From: Phycisphaeraceae bacterium
Lineage (GTDB): Bacteria; Planctomycetota; Phycisphaerae; Phycisphaerales; UBA1924
NCBI GenBank assembly: GCA_009827215.1
Contig: WUAJ01000002.1
Location: forward strand, 1 to 42,315
Direction of reading: 5' to 3'
DNA: 42,315 nt
In this document: piece by piece, positions 15,981 through 25,121 of the stretch
Layout of the letters: every line of letters begins with the position of its first letter
Position numbering within the stretch: the first letter of the stretch is position 1
Position numbers and translations under genes: made by a program
The notes under the pieces: generated by a model
What the model was told of the DNA's origin: nothing
Database searches by the model: none
Seen by the model: only the letters and a program-made list of their open reading frames with translations

Positions 15981-17150
15981 ATGAAAGTTATCTGCGAACG
16001 AGCGGCATTGCTCGAAGCGGTCAATCAGGTTTCCGGGGTGGTGGCATCGAGATCCCCTCGCCCGCAGTTGACCTGTATCAAGCTCACGGCGACCAACGAC
16101 GCGCAAGGCGCGGAGCTGGTTCTTTCTGGCACAGACGCGGAAATCGCGCTCTCTGTGCGGATCGGACGCGTTGAGGTTGAGCAGGAAGGCACGGCTCTCG
16201 TCCCTGCGGACAAGCTGCGCCAGATCGTCTCGGCGGAGGACAATGAACCAACGCTGACGATCGAGTCATCTGGAGAGACCACGCACATCCGCGGCGCGGA
16301 TGCACACTTCCAGCTCCACGGCTTTGACTCCAAGGATTTCCCGCAACTCGCTGACTTCAAAGGGGTTTCGGAAGGATCATCGGCGACAGCGCCGGCGAAA
16401 TCGATCTTCTCGCTCGATGCCGGGACGCTCGACATGCTCATTGCTCGCACGCTCTTCGCGGCGGCTCGCGAGAACTCGCGATACGCGATCAACGGCGTGC
16501 TGCTGGTTCGTGAGGGCAAGAAGCTCGATCTGATCGCGACTGACGGACGCCGGCTCGCGAAGAGTGGCGCTTCGATCGATTCCAAGGGTGAATCGGCGCA
16601 GTGCATCCTCCCTTCCAAAGCGCTCTCGATGATCCAGAAGATGGTCGCAGATGAGAACGAAGCGGTCCACATCGCCGTGACGGACAATCAAGCGGTCATC
16701 GCGTTTGGTGATGATCCGACGGACGCTCGTGCGACACTCTCGACAAATCTTGTCGAGGGGACCTTCCCGCCGTATGAGGATGTGATCCCGAAGGATCAGG
16801 ACATCAAGGTGACCTTCAATCGCGATGTGCTCAACTCAGCGGTCAAGCGTGCAGCGCTGCTGACCAACGAAGAATCACGCGGCGTGCGTCTTGCGTTCAA
16901 CGGCGGTGAGAAATCGCTGGAACTCTCGTCCCGTGCTCCGGAGATGGGTGAAGCGACGATCAATGTGGGTCTGGACGCCTATGAGGGTGATGATATCGAG
17001 ATCGGATTCAATCCGGCGTTTATCACCGATGCGCTCAAGGTGATCCACGACAACGAGGTCATGATCGAGCTCAAGTCTGGGAACAAGCCTGGATTGTTCA
17101 AGGCTGGGAACGACTTCGTGTATGTCGTAATGCCGGTGAATCTGAGTTAA
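15981..17150 (+). CDS. dnaN: DNA polymerase III beta subunit (sliding clamp)
   Basis: A 389-residue protein with the layout of the beta clamp: three homologous domains of about 125 residues that dimerise into a ring around DNA and hold the replicative polymerase. Family features visible: an N-terminal start MKVICERAALLEAVNQVSGV with SRSPRPQLTCIKL, a second domain with ENSRYAINGVLLVREGKKLDLIATDGRRLA, and the C-terminal signature FKAGNDFVYVVMPVNLS (the PM(R/x)L-like ending). Ribosome site GGAG at 15970-15973. Unusually, dnaN is not next to dnaA, whose 3' end is at 42064, about 25 kb away. It is convergent with a small membrane protein 23 bp downstream without an obvious terminator. Confidence 0.96.
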   Translation: MKVICERAALLEAVNQVSGVVASRSPRPQLTCIKLTATNDAQGAELVLSGTDAEIALSVRIGRVEVEQEGTALVPADKLRQIVSAEDNEPTLTIESSGETTHIRGADAHFQLHGFDSKDFPQLADFKGVSEGSSATAPAKSIFSLDAGTLDMLIARTLFAAARENSRYAINGVLLVREGKKLDLIATDGRRLAKSGASIDSKGESAQCILPSKALSMIQKMVADENEAVHIAVTDNQAVIAFGDDPTDARATLSTNLVEGTFPPYEDVIPKDQDIKVTFNRDVLNSAVKRAALLTNEESRGVRLAFNGGEKSLELSSRAPEMGEATINVGLDAYEGDDIEIGFNPAFITDALKVIHDNEVMIELKSGNKPGLFKAGNDFVYVVMPVNLS

Positions 17151-17173
17151 CTCTCGGCTGAAACTGATCTGAA

Positions 17174-17563
17174 CTACGAAGCTGATTTGGAGTATTCAGT
17201 CGATCGCGTGCTCGGACGCTCTTGGAGCGTGCGATGGTGACGCTGCGCTGATTCTGTGCTCTGGTGTGCACTGTGATGCGAGGAATGGAATACGGACTCG
17301 CGCTGAGCGGGTTCTTGCGGGATCGCGTGCGCACGGCGTCGGGCGGCTTTGCGGTCGCTGCGTTCGAGCAGCAGGACAGGGGCCGGGACACAGAGCAAGA
17401 TCAGCACGCATACGAGCGCGATGGTTGGAGCTGTGCGGATCGTCTCAGGATTCATCAGCGCGATGAGGATACCGATTCCTGTGAGAACAGTGAGCGTCCC
17501 CACGCTGAGCAGCGCGCCCCAGAAGAGCTTGTGTTGTGGATGAGAAACAGATTCACGCATCAT
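17174..17563 (-). CDS. Small two-segment membrane protein
   Basis: A 129-residue protein with two hydrophobic segments (LFWGALLSVGTLTVLTGIGI and TIALVCVLILLCVPAPVLLL) followed by a long basic, His/Ser/Arg-rich tail (residues 65-129) likely in the cytoplasm. I do not recognise the family. The start is uncertain: TTG at 17566 and ATG at 17563 and 17560 are adjacent, and no strong ribosome site precedes any of them. The long shadow frames on the plus strand lack such membrane features, which favours this reading. Confidence 0.55.
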   Translation of the reverse strand: MMRESVSHPQHKLFWGALLSVGTLTVLTGIGILIALMNPETIRTAPTIALVCVLILLCVPAPVLLLERSDRKAARRRAHAIPQEPAQRESVFHSSHHSAHQSTESAQRHHRTLQERPSTRSTEYSKSAS

Positions 17564-17724
17564 CAATGGGGTTGCTCATTCTCTGAGGTACGGATGATTG
17601 GTCGCATCCTTGCGGCCGGGCAGAGGATATGGGGCAAACTCGCCTTGGACAGGGCACGGATCCGTTTTCCAAGCAAGTTTCGGGTGGTGCAGAGCGAGTC
17701 AGCGGTGTATCGTCCACATCGACA

Positions 17725-20325
17725 ATGACCATTGAATCCCTCCCCATCCTGAATCTGTCGCGTTGGTGCTCATGCAGAGCGCTCAAGCGGTGTGCGATGG
17801 TGGTGATGATCGCGGGCGGCGTGCTCTCGATGACCCCCACTGTTGCGACGGCGCAGGATGCCGGGACGATCTCCGATGCGGAAGTCTACGAGAATCGACC
17901 AATCGCGGCGGTGCTCGTGCGCGGATCAATCACTGCGGAAGGTACGCGGACTCCGTTGAGTCCTGAAGCGTATCAGCAGGCGCTCAATGTGCTTGTGTCC
18001 AAATCCGGCGGGATCTTCGATGCGCAGGTTGTCCGCGATGATGTGCGTCAACTCAATCGATTGGGACTGTTCCAGCGCGTCGAGATCTATGCAGGGCTGA
18101 CTGAGAATGGGGAAGTCGAGCTCGCGTTTGATCTGCTCGAGCGGATGCAGGTGATCGATGTCCAGGTGACTGGGAACACGGAAATCAGCGACGCGGAGAT
18201 CCGCAGCGTGATCGATGTCATCCCTGGGACACCGATCGATCGATTCCAGATCGATCGATCGGCGCGTCGCGTCGAGGAGTTGTATCGCGCCAAGGGCTAC
18301 TACTTCGTTCGTGTGAATCTCGATGAGGAGGAGCTCGCGGATACCGGTTTGGTCATCTTCCGCGTGCTTGAAGGGAATCGGCTCAAGGTCACAGCGATCC
18401 GTTTCTCTGGGAATGAAGCGTTTGAGAACAAAAAGCTCCGACGCGAAGTGGACACCAAACAAGCGAACATCTTCCGGCGTGGTCAGCTCGATGACTCGGT
18501 GCTGGATGTGGATATCGCGAACTTGATCGAGTTCTATCGTGATCGTGGGTATCTGGATGTGCGAGCGGATCGTCTGATCCAGCCTGCTCCCAATGGTCGC
18601 GAAGCGATCGTGACCTACCTGATCGAAGAGGGTCCGTTGTACACGATGCGTGAGGTCCAAGTGGACATTGTGAGTCCCGACGGGGCGGATCAGGTGTTTA
18701 CGCGTGAGCAGATCGCGGGATTGATGTCGATCAAGCCGGGTGATGTGTACTCAGTGCGTGATCTCGATGAATCTTTAAAAACGATCCGCGAAGCGTACGG
18801 GCAGATGGGGTACATCGACGCGGTCGCTGAGCGTTTGGAGCGTCGCGACGAGAACGAGCCTTTGGTGGACCTCGTTGTCGCGATCTCGGAGGGGAGTCGT
18901 TCGCGTGTCGGTGAAGTGATTATCCAGGGGAATGACCTGACAAGACAAGAGGTCATCCGCCGGCAGATCGAACTCAAACCCACGCGTCCGCTGGACTCCA
19001 ATGCGATGGAGCGGAGCAAGACTCGTTTGCGTCTGCTGCGATTGTTCAATGAGCGTTCTGGCGCCAAGGTGACGCCTCAGGAATCTGGTGTGGAGTTCTT
19101 CGCGGAAGTCTGGGACGACGAGTTTGTCCCCAGAGCACGACGAGAGCAACAGCCGAGCGAGAGCGCGGACGGAATCGAGCAAGAGCAGACTGATCCGATC
19201 ACGCTGACGCTGTCGCCTCCGGATAACACAACATTTCGAGATGTGCTGATCGAGATCGAAGAAACCAATACAGGGAGTTTCGATCTTGGTGGTGCGGTGT
19301 CCTCGGACTCCGGCGTAATCGGTCGCATCGCGATCACGCAACGGAACTTTGATCTGAGCGACACTCCTGACTCGTTTGGTGAGTTCATCTCAGGAAGAGC
19401 GTTCCGTGGCGGAGGTCAAACTTTCCAGATCGAGGCGCTCCCTGGTAACGAGGTTCAAACCTATCGGATCTCGCTTTCAGAGCCGTATCTGCTTGAATCG
19501 AACTACTCAGGTTCGGTAAGCGCGTTCTTCCGGAAGCGTGACTTTGATGAGTTCGATGAAGAACGCTACGGCGGCACGCTCGGATTAGGGCGCCGATTCG
19601 GGACTCGATGGATCGGTAACCTGAACTTCCGATACAACGAGATCGAGCTGAGCGACATTGATCCGGCGCGTCCTGTTGATGTGTTCCGCGATGCGATGCC
19701 GACAACGCTCGTTGGTCTCTCGGCTTCACTCTCGCGGACCACGCTCGATTCGCGCACTCGACCCACCAAGGGTTCACGCAGTTCGATCAGTGTTGAACAG
19801 GTTGTGGGTGACTATCAGTTCACGCCGATCAACTTGAGGCACAACACCTTCATCCCGATCCGTGAGGACTATCTGGGACGATCAACGATCCTGAAACTCA
19901 GCACGCAGGTTGGGTATATACCGCAAGGCCGCGACGATACGCCGACTTATGAGCGCTACTACTCCGGCGGACAGCAGTTCCGTGGATTTGAGTTCCGTAC
20001 GATCTCACCAAAGGGCATCCGCAACGATAATGGATTGCCTTCGGACGATCCTGTTGGTGGTACCTATCAGTTCTTCTTTGGCGCTGAGATTCAGCAGCCG
20101 ATCTATGAGGACTTCTTGTCCCTTGTCGCGTTTGTTGATTCAGGTACGGTGACCTTTGATCCAGGATTCGACGATTACCGCGTTGCGGTGGGTTTCGGGT
20201 TCCGTATTTTCATGCCTGCGTTATCTCCGGCACCGCTCGCGTTTGACTTCGGTTTCCCGGTCGTGAAGGAAGACGGCGACAAAGAGCGGCTGTTTACCTT
20301 CTCGGTGGACCTGCCCTTTAACTAA
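17725..20325 (+). CDS. bamA: Outer membrane protein assembly factor BamA
   Basis: The central Omp85 protein that inserts beta-barrels in the outer membrane. In the 866-residue product the order is: signal peptide (basic start then MVVMIAGGVLSMTPTVATAQ), POTRA-type repeats in the periplasm (seen as LLERMQVIDVQVTGNTEISD, RVLEGNRLKVTAIRFSGNEA, YLIEEGPLYTMREVQVDIV, EGSRSRVGEVIIQGNDLTRQ), then a C-terminal barrel with the L6 RGF motif QQFRGFEFRTISPKGI. The barrel ends FTFSVDLPFN; the last residue is Asn, not the usual aromatic, though a Phe precedes it. An in-frame start lies at 17629; the ATG at 17725 gives a normal signal peptide and is chosen, although it lacks a clear ribosome site. First gene of the bamA-skp-lpxD-lpxC cluster. 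Confidence 0.93.
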   Translation: MTIESLPILNLSRWCSCRALKRCAMVVMIAGGVLSMTPTVATAQDAGTISDAEVYENRPIAAVLVRGSITAEGTRTPLSPEAYQQALNVLVSKSGGIFDAQVVRDDVRQLNRLGLFQRVEIYAGLTENGEVELAFDLLERMQVIDVQVTGNTEISDAEIRSVIDVIPGTPIDRFQIDRSARRVEELYRAKGYYFVRVNLDEEELADTGLVIFRVLEGNRLKVTAIRFSGNEAFENKKLRREVDTKQANIFRRGQLDDSVLDVDIANLIEFYRDRGYLDVRADRLIQPAPNGREAIVTYLIEEGPLYTMREVQVDIVSPDGADQVFTREQIAGLMSIKPGDVYSVRDLDESLKTIREAYGQMGYIDAVAERLERRDENEPLVDLVVAISEGSRSRVGEVIIQGNDLTRQEVIRRQIELKPTRPLDSNAMERSKTRLRLLRLFNERSGAKVTPQESGVEFFAEVWDDEFVPRARREQQPSESADGIEQEQTDPITLTLSPPDNTTFRDVLIEIEETNTGSFDLGGAVSSDSGVIGRIAITQRNFDLSDTPDSFGEFISGRAFRGGGQTFQIEALPGNEVQTYRISLSEPYLLESNYSGSVSAFFRKRDFDEFDEERYGGTLGLGRRFGTRWIGNLNFRYNEIELSDIDPARPVDVFRDAMPTTLVGLSASLSRTTLDSRTRPTKGSRSSISVEQVVGDYQFTPINLRHNTFIPIREDYLGRSTILKLSTQVGYIPQGRDDTPTYERYYSGGQQFRGFEFRTISPKGIRNDNGLPSDDPVGGTYQFFFGAEIQQPIYEDFLSLVAFVDSGTVTFDPGFDDYRVAVGFGFRIFMPALSPAPLAFDFGFPVVKEDGDKERLFTFSVDLPFN

Positions 20326-20413
20326 AATCACTGATTTTTTGTGGTCAACCTTTGTTCTGTCGCGCGGTATATGATTGCGGGACGAACTGTTTCTGATTAG
20401 GAGATTGCACCAG

Positions 20414-21028
20414 ATGCACAAGACACAGAAAGCTTTTTTCACGATCGCAGGAATCGCGATGCTGCTCAGCGCGGTGTTCGCTGTCCGCGCTGGAGCCACT
20501 GCTTCGCGTCCTCCCGCACAGCCTACAGCGATCGCGGTCGTTGACATCGTGGACATCATCGCGGGACTCAACGAACGCGAGGTGCTGGAGAATCAGCTCA
20601 ACGAGCGTATGGATGCTCGTCAGGCGCAGCTCAATGAGGTCGTTGAAGAGATCAAGGTGTTGGAAGCGGATGTCCAGATGCTGACCAAGGGGACCGACGA
20701 GCATCGCGAGAAGCTCCGTGAGTACCTCGAGAAGCAAGCGGTCGCGAAGGCGCGTCGCGAAGCGCTGTCCCAGATCGTCTCGATCGATATGGGTAATGTG
20801 ATGGCTGGTCTCTACGGCAAGGTTGAAGCCGCGATCACCAGCATTGCCGAGCGTGAGGGATACGACATTGTGCTCATGGACGATTCTGAGTTCCCGCTCC
20901 CTGAGAACGCTCCGGATCCGGATGTGTATCGCGCGATCATCACCAAGAGTGTGGTCTATCGTCACGATTCGATCGACATCACGCAGCAAGTCATCACACT
21001 GATGAACAACGAGTTCAGCGCCCCGTGA
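20414..21028 (+). CDS. skp: OmpH/Skp-family periplasmic chaperone
   Basis: A 204-residue exported protein. The signal peptide MHKTQKAFFTIAGIAMLLSA runs to AVRAGA. The mature part begins with a beta strand (AIAVVDIVDII, matching the IAVVD start of Skp) followed by a long helical hairpin of charged heptads (residues 50-150, for example QAQLNEVVEEIKVLEADVQM) that forms the Skp tentacles, then a short strand block GYDIVLMDDSEF. Skp-family trimers hold unfolded outer-membrane proteins on the way to BamA. The ATG at 20414 follows AGGAG by about 9 nt; the frame is open upstream to 20375 but that start would lengthen the signal peptide. Its place directly after bamA matches the conserved bacterial gene order. 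Confidence 0.9.
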   Translation: MHKTQKAFFTIAGIAMLLSAVFAVRAGATASRPPAQPTAIAVVDIVDIIAGLNEREVLENQLNERMDARQAQLNEVVEEIKVLEADVQMLTKGTDEHREKLREYLEKQAVAKARREALSQIVSIDMGNVMAGLYGKVEAAITSIAEREGYDIVLMDDSEFPLPENAPDPDVYRAIITKSVVYRHDSIDITQQVITLMNNEFSAP

Positions 21029-21035
21029 GCTGTGG

Positions 21036-21064
21036 ATCACACGGAAAGCAGAACTTTGTATAAT
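21036..21064 (+). promoter_or_regulatory. Likely lpxD promoter, giving a leaderless or near-leaderless mRNA
   Basis: ATCACA (21036-21041; four of six to TTGACA) and a perfect TATAAT (21059-21064) are separated by 17 nt. The ATG at 21072 lies 7 nt after TATAAT, which is about where transcription would begin. There is no Shine-Dalgarno in front of that ATG. Confidence 0.55.
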
Positions 21065-21071
21065 GAGCATC

Positions 21072-22196
21072 ATGACCTCATCCGAGACTGATTCTGTGCA
21101 GCCAGCTTCTGAGCGATCGGGGGCGAGTGGTCTGGATCTGCCCATCAGCTCTGGGATGCTCGCGGGATTGCTCGATGCGAAGCTCGTCGGAAACTCGGAT
21201 GTCGCGCTCGATGATCTTGGATCAATCGAAAGCGGTGGCGCAAGCACGCTGACTTTCATCCGATCCAAAAACTACGCGAAACTGTGGGCGGATTCCAACT
21301 GCGGCTGTGCCTTAGTCAGTGAGGGAATCGAGGTCCCGGATCACGATCTTGAGAGTAGAGCGCTGATCATTGTTCCCGATGCGGACGAGGCGCTCGTTCG
21401 TATCCTTGACGCGATGAATCCGGGTCGTGAGCGCCCCAAAGCGGGTGTGCATCCGACGGCGGTGATCGATGAGTCGGCATCTATTGATCCATCCGCCGCG
21501 ATCGGGCCGTGTTGTGTGATCGGCGCTGGATCAACTGTTGGTCCCGGCACAGTGCTCATGGCAAACATCACGATCGGAGTCGATGTCCAGATCGGCAAAG
21601 ACACGATTCTTGATCCCGGTGTGGTGATCGAAGATCGTTGCGTTATTGGTGCACGATGCATCATCGGCGCCAACAGCGTGCTCGGCAGTGATGGGTTCGG
21701 ATACCTACCACCGACGAAGAATCGCAAAGCGATCAAGGTCCCTCAGATCGGGACTGTCAAGATCGGCGACGATGTCGAGCTCGGCGCATGCGTGACCATT
21801 GATCGCGCGAAGTTCGGCGCCACGACTGTTGGGGATCGCACCAAAATCGATAACCAAGTGCACATCGCGCACAACTGTGTCGTCGGATCCGATGCGCTCA
21901 TCTGCGGGCGAACAACCCTTGGTGGCTCGGCAAGCGTTGGCGAAAACGCGATGGTCGGCGGCACTGTCGTCATCAACGATCACGCACGCATCGGAAACGA
22001 CACGCGCGTCGCTGGGAGCTCGGTTGTCTTGGACGAGGTTCCCGATGGCGAGACTTATGCCGGAGTTCCCGCAATGCCGGCGCGTCAAGCGATGCAGAAC
22101 TACGGCGCCGCGCGAGAGCTCGGATCATTCGTGCGATCTGTCGAGAAGCGACTCAATAAGCTCGAAGCAGACCAATCTGATTCTTCAAGCTCCTAA
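21072..22196 (+). CDS. lpxD: UDP-3-O-acylglucosamine N-acyltransferase LpxD
   Basis: The third step of lipid A synthesis: transfers a 3-hydroxyacyl chain from acyl-carrier protein to the amine of UDP-3-O-acylglucosamine. The product (374 residues from ATG 21072) has an N-terminal uridine-binding domain (SGMLAGLLDAKLVGN, TLTFIRSKNYAKL) and a left-handed beta-helix of hexapeptide repeats (VHPTAVIDESASIDPSAAIG onward), with the catalytic His in DNQVHIAHNC. A C-terminal helix (VRSVEKRLNKLEA) matches the trimer arm. A first ATG at 21063 overlaps the -10 hexamer TATAAT, so 21072 (MTSSETDSV) is preferred. Stop and lpxC start overlap (TAATG), so lpxC is coupled. Confidence 0.95.
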   Translation: MTSSETDSVQPASERSGASGLDLPISSGMLAGLLDAKLVGNSDVALDDLGSIESGGASTLTFIRSKNYAKLWADSNCGCALVSEGIEVPDHDLESRALIIVPDADEALVRILDAMNPGRERPKAGVHPTAVIDESASIDPSAAIGPCCVIGAGSTVGPGTVLMANITIGVDVQIGKDTILDPGVVIEDRCVIGARCIIGANSVLGSDGFGYLPPTKNRKAIKVPQIGTVKIGDDVELGACVTIDRAKFGATTVGDRTKIDNQVHIAHNCVVGSDALICGRTTLGGSASVGENAMVGGTVVINDHARIGNDTRVAGSSVVLDEVPDGETYAGVPAMPARQAMQNYGAARELGSFVRSVEKRLNKLEADQSDSSSS

Positions 22197-23041
22197 TGCT
22201 ACAACGCACACTCCAATCACAAACGATCATCGAAGGAATCGGCTTATTCAGCGGCGAGGATGCTCGTTGTGTGCTGTGTCCTGCTGAGACTCATCATGGG
22301 ATCTCGTTCGAGTTTAACGGCAAATCAGTTCCAGTCTGTGCGTCGTCGATCAATAGCGAGCCTGTGCATGCTGTGTTTGCGCAGCTACCGCCCCGATGTA
22401 GTGCTGTCGGATCCGGTGACTCAATCGTGTGGACTGTCGAGCATGTGCTCTCGGCACTGAGGGGGCTGGGTATCAACAACGCGCGGATTGAGATGAGTGC
22501 ACGCGAACTCCCGATCATGGATGGCTCGGCGCAAGCGTTTGTCGATGCAATCCACTCCGTTGGAATACAAGAGCAGGAACACCAAGTTGATCCGATCGTG
22601 ATCAAGGACACTATTCGTGTGGAGCGCGGAGATGCGTGGATCGAAGCAGCTCCATCAGACCAACTGTTGTATGAGTACACGCTCGACTACGGCGAGGATT
22701 CACCAGTTGCAGCAGCAACAGTGCAATGGGACGGCGAGCGATCAAGCTACGAGCAGCTCATCGCCCCGGCGCGGACATTCAGTCTTAAGCACGAGGCTGA
22801 CATGATGCATCAAGCGGGATTGTTCACACGATTCACTCCTAAGGAACTGCTGGTGCTCGATGCGAATGGACCGATCGATAATGCGCTTCGCCATGAGCAC
22901 GAGTGCGCGTATCACAAGCTGCTCGATCTGATTGGGGATGTAGCGCTGCTTGGAAAGCCTGCGATGGGCACGATCCGTGCGCACAAATCCGGTCATTCAC
23001 TCGCGCACGAGCTTGTCCGCGCGATCGATCAGCAGAAGTGA
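22196..23041 (+). CDS. lpxC: UDP-3-O-acyl-N-acetylglucosamine deacetylase LpxC
   Basis: The zinc-dependent committed step of lipid A synthesis. The 281-residue protein keeps the catalytic set: TVEHVLSAL (His83), the HKLLDLIGD block with His240 and Asp244 as zinc ligands, and HKSGHSLAHEL with His267 at the place of the conserved catalytic His, as well as the oxyanion MDGSAQAF motif. Length fits the family (about 300). It has no fused FabZ domain, unlike the LpxC-FabZ fusions of some phyla. The start ATG overlaps the lpxD stop by one base (TAATG), showing translational coupling; there is no separate ribosome site. Downstream no fabZ, lpxA or lpxB follow, so the rest of the pathway lies elsewhere. 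Confidence 0.94.
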   Translation: MLQRTLQSQTIIEGIGLFSGEDARCVLCPAETHHGISFEFNGKSVPVCASSINSEPVHAVFAQLPPRCSAVGSGDSIVWTVEHVLSALRGLGINNARIEMSARELPIMDGSAQAFVDAIHSVGIQEQEHQVDPIVIKDTIRVERGDAWIEAAPSDQLLYEYTLDYGEDSPVAAATVQWDGERSSYEQLIAPARTFSLKHEADMMHQAGLFTRFTPKELLVLDANGPIDNALRHEHECAYHKLLDLIGDVALLGKPAMGTIRAHKSGHSLAHELVRAIDQQK

Positions 23042-23198
23042 CACGATCTGTGCGCCTTTCTTGATGACGACGAATTCCTAGCACTCTAAATGTTGATCTG
23101 TGCTGATACAATTGACTCCCCCACTCTTTCTGATCCCGCAGCGCGCGAGTGCGAACGCTCCGCCTTGTGCGCGTTGAGTTGAGCGTGGGAGATGTGTG

Positions 23199-23765
23199 AT
23201 GTTCAAACGAGTGGTGTGTGTGGTTGTTGTGTGTCTGATGTGCGTGCAGATCGGCGCGTGCGCTCCAGTGGGTCAGTCCATCGATCGGCTGAGCACGATG
23301 CGCGAACAGGCGAGCGAGATTCGAGCGGATCTGCATTCGCAGATCGATGAGCTGGAGTTGATGCGCGAGTCGTTTCCGGATGGATCGGATCAGCGGATCG
23401 GGATCGAGAGTCTGATGGCGCAGGTGCACGCGAAGCTCGCGATCGTTGATGCGGCGATTGTGCACGCGGATCAGGTTATCGAGAGCGCAAGCAATCCGAG
23501 TGATCCGCTCACGATCGCAGCGGACTCGATCTCGCCGTATGTTCCGGCGCCGATACAAGCGCCGTTGGTGCTGGGAGCGGCTCTGGTCGCGACGATCATG
23601 CGATCGAGGTCGCTGAAGGTCGGGACGCAATCGATTGTTGAATCGATCGATCACGTGCTCCGCAAGGACGAGTCGTTCAAGCAAGCATTCGCGGCGAACG
23701 CGGACACGATCCGCACGATCCAGACTCCGAGTGCTCGCAAGATGGTCGAGAAGTGGAAGAAGTGA
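23199..23765 (+). CDS. Predicted lipoprotein with coiled coil
   Basis: A 188-residue protein with a lipoprotein signal (MFKRVVCVVVVCLMCVQ followed by the lipobox IGAC), so it should be lipid-anchored with the Cys at about residue 21. Next comes a charged helical stretch (RLSTMREQASEIRADLHSQI, then DELELMRESF) that looks like a coiled coil, a hydrophobic segment (ISPYVPAPIQAPLVLGAALV) and a basic C-terminal helix. I cannot name the family. The ATG at 23199 lies 7 nt after GGGAG; a GTG precedes it in frame. It ends 3 bp from the stop of the convergent gene at 23769. Confidence 0.75.
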   Translation: MFKRVVCVVVVCLMCVQIGACAPVGQSIDRLSTMREQASEIRADLHSQIDELELMRESFPDGSDQRIGIESLMAQVHAKLAIVDAAIVHADQVIESASNPSDPLTIAADSISPYVPAPIQAPLVLGAALVATIMRSRSLKVGTQSIVESIDHVLRKDESFKQAFAANADTIRTIQTPSARKMVEKWKK

Positions 23766-23768
23766 TAC

Positions 23769-24434
23769 TTACTCGCTGATCTGTGTGCTCAGCGCCAGTT
23801 CGAGTCGATGATCTCCGGTGCGGATCGCGCGGATGTTGACGACGCGTCCATCGCCGAGATCGACGCGAGCTTTGCCGAGTCGATCGCTTGTGAGGTATCT
23901 GGACGCGAGCGTTGTTGGGATGCGCGAAGTCCCGGCGAAGGCGCGTTTGGTGTTGATGGTGAATCGCCCCTGGCCATCGGTGCCCGGCTCGATGACGGCC
24001 CAGACGATCGTGGATCCTCTGTCGTGGTTGAGCTTGGTGCCGATGGTTAATCCGGATTGGTCGATGTCGATGCGGACCTCTCCGATGGAATCCGCGGCGT
24101 CGTTCTGGAAGGACTCGAGCGTTTCACGCAAGCGGTGTGCGAGCCAAGCGTTGAGGTGATCTTGATCGATCGCGGCGGTCCAGTCTTCTTCGCCGACTGG
24201 TCGCACGCGCGTCAGCGCGCTGGTGATCCGGTTCTCAAGCTCGATGCCGGATTGCTCGGTGATGTTGGGGTTGTTGTCGAGCTGCGACCACCAGTTTGGG
24301 GTGTTGTTGAGTTTGCTGAGCTGGATGAGCGTCAGCACGCAAAGCAGGACCACAGCGATCATGGCGCACACGATCGTGATCACGAATCGGTCGCGTGATC
24401 CGCTTTGGGGTCGGGATGTGCGGTGCTTGCTCAC
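23769..24434 (-). CDS. Single-pass membrane protein of unknown function
   Basis: A 221-residue protein starting at GTG 24434. A basic N-terminus (KHRTSRPQSGSRDR) leads into one membrane helix (FVITIVCAMIAVVLLCVLTL), with the rest outside. The body contains DHLNAWLAHRLRETLESF and RIDIDQSGLTIGTKL, which suggest a folded extracytoplasmic domain with strands; no function can be assigned. The GTG has no Shine-Dalgarno, but TATGAT lies 6 nt upstream, as in the other possible leaderless genes listed in the findings. The terminator of the rpsI transcript ends just before it, so it probably has its own promoter. Confidence 0.7.
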   Translation of the reverse strand: MSKHRTSRPQSGSRDRFVITIVCAMIAVVLLCVLTLIQLSKLNNTPNWWSQLDNNPNITEQSGIELENRITSALTRVRPVGEEDWTAAIDQDHLNAWLAHRLRETLESFQNDAADSIGEVRIDIDQSGLTIGTKLNHDRGSTIVWAVIEPGTDGQGRFTINTKRAFAGTSRIPTTLASRYLTSDRLGKARVDLGDGRVVNIRAIRTGDHRLELALSTQISE

Positions 24435-24446
24435 AGAACCATCATA

Positions 24447-24473
24447 GAAAAACAGCCCGTGTTTGCCGGGCTG
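24447..24473 (-). terminator. Intrinsic terminator of the rplM-rpsI transcript
   Basis: On the minus strand CAGCCCG (24473-24467) pairs with CGGGCTG (24459-24453) and is followed by TTTTTC. It ends about 15 bp before the start of the downstream membrane protein. Confidence 0.85.
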
Positions 24474-24509
24474 CTGTTGATATTCGGATCGAATATTTGA
24501 GTTCGCGGA

Positions 24510-25040
24510 TTAACGCTTGGAGAACTGGAAGCGGCGGCGAGCACCAGGCTGGCCGTACTTCTTGCGTTCGACCTTACGAGCGTCGCGGGTGAGGTATCCA
24601 GCGTCGCGGAGAGCGGGCTCGAAGTTCGGATCGTATCCGACGAGTGCACGAGCGATTCCGAGGCGGACGGCTTGTGCTTGTCCCATGTATCCGCCGCCGT
24701 GGCAGCGGACGAAGACGTCGAGCTTGCCTTCGGTGTCGGTCAGCTTGAGCGGAGCAACGGCGTCGGCGCGATCACGCATCTCGGAGAAGTACTCGTCGAC
24801 GGTTTTGAACTTCTTGTTGTTGATCTGGATTTTGACTTCGCCCTTGCCTGCGTCTTGTGCGGGACGGAAGCGGACGCGAGCGACGGCGCGCTTGCGGCGT
24901 CCGGTTCCCCACCACCAGCCGTGCTTGTCAGCGGGCTTCGGGTCTGGGAGGACGCGTTCTTGGGTTTCGACAGGTCCGGTGTCGGCGACGGTCTCGCCGG
25001 CGAGGTCTGGGTTGGTGATGGTGGTTTCGTATCCAGCCAT
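24510..25040 (-). CDS. rpsI: 30S ribosomal protein S9, with an N-terminal extension
   Basis: The C-terminal 130 residues match S9: [13 protein letters not shown], the repeat [30 protein letters not shown], and the basic end [20 protein letters not shown] with KR, whose tail reaches the decoding site in the 30S subunit. The protein has 176 residues against a usual 130 because of about 45 extra N-terminal residues, rich in Pro, Glu and Thr ([19 protein letters not shown]). The ATG at 25040 has AAGGA about 10 nt upstream; the open frame continues to 25094 but no start there has a good site. Directly follows rplM, the common bacterial pair, in one transcript ended by the terminator at 24447. Confidence 0.95.
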   Translation of the reverse strand: MAGYETTITNPDLAGETVADTGPVETQERVLPDPKPADKHGWWWGTGRRKRAVARVRFRPAQDAGKGEVKIQINNKKFKTVDEYFSEMRDRADAVAPLKLTDTEGKLDVFVRCHGGGYMGQAQAVRLGIARALVGYDPNFEPALRDAGYLTRDARKVERKKYGQPGARRRFQFSKR

Positions 25041-25121
25041 GTGTTCACTATCCTTTTCGTATCCGTCCGCATCCACGCATCTTGGTACACCCAAGACCGC
25101 TTTGGACGGTTTGGTGGTTCG

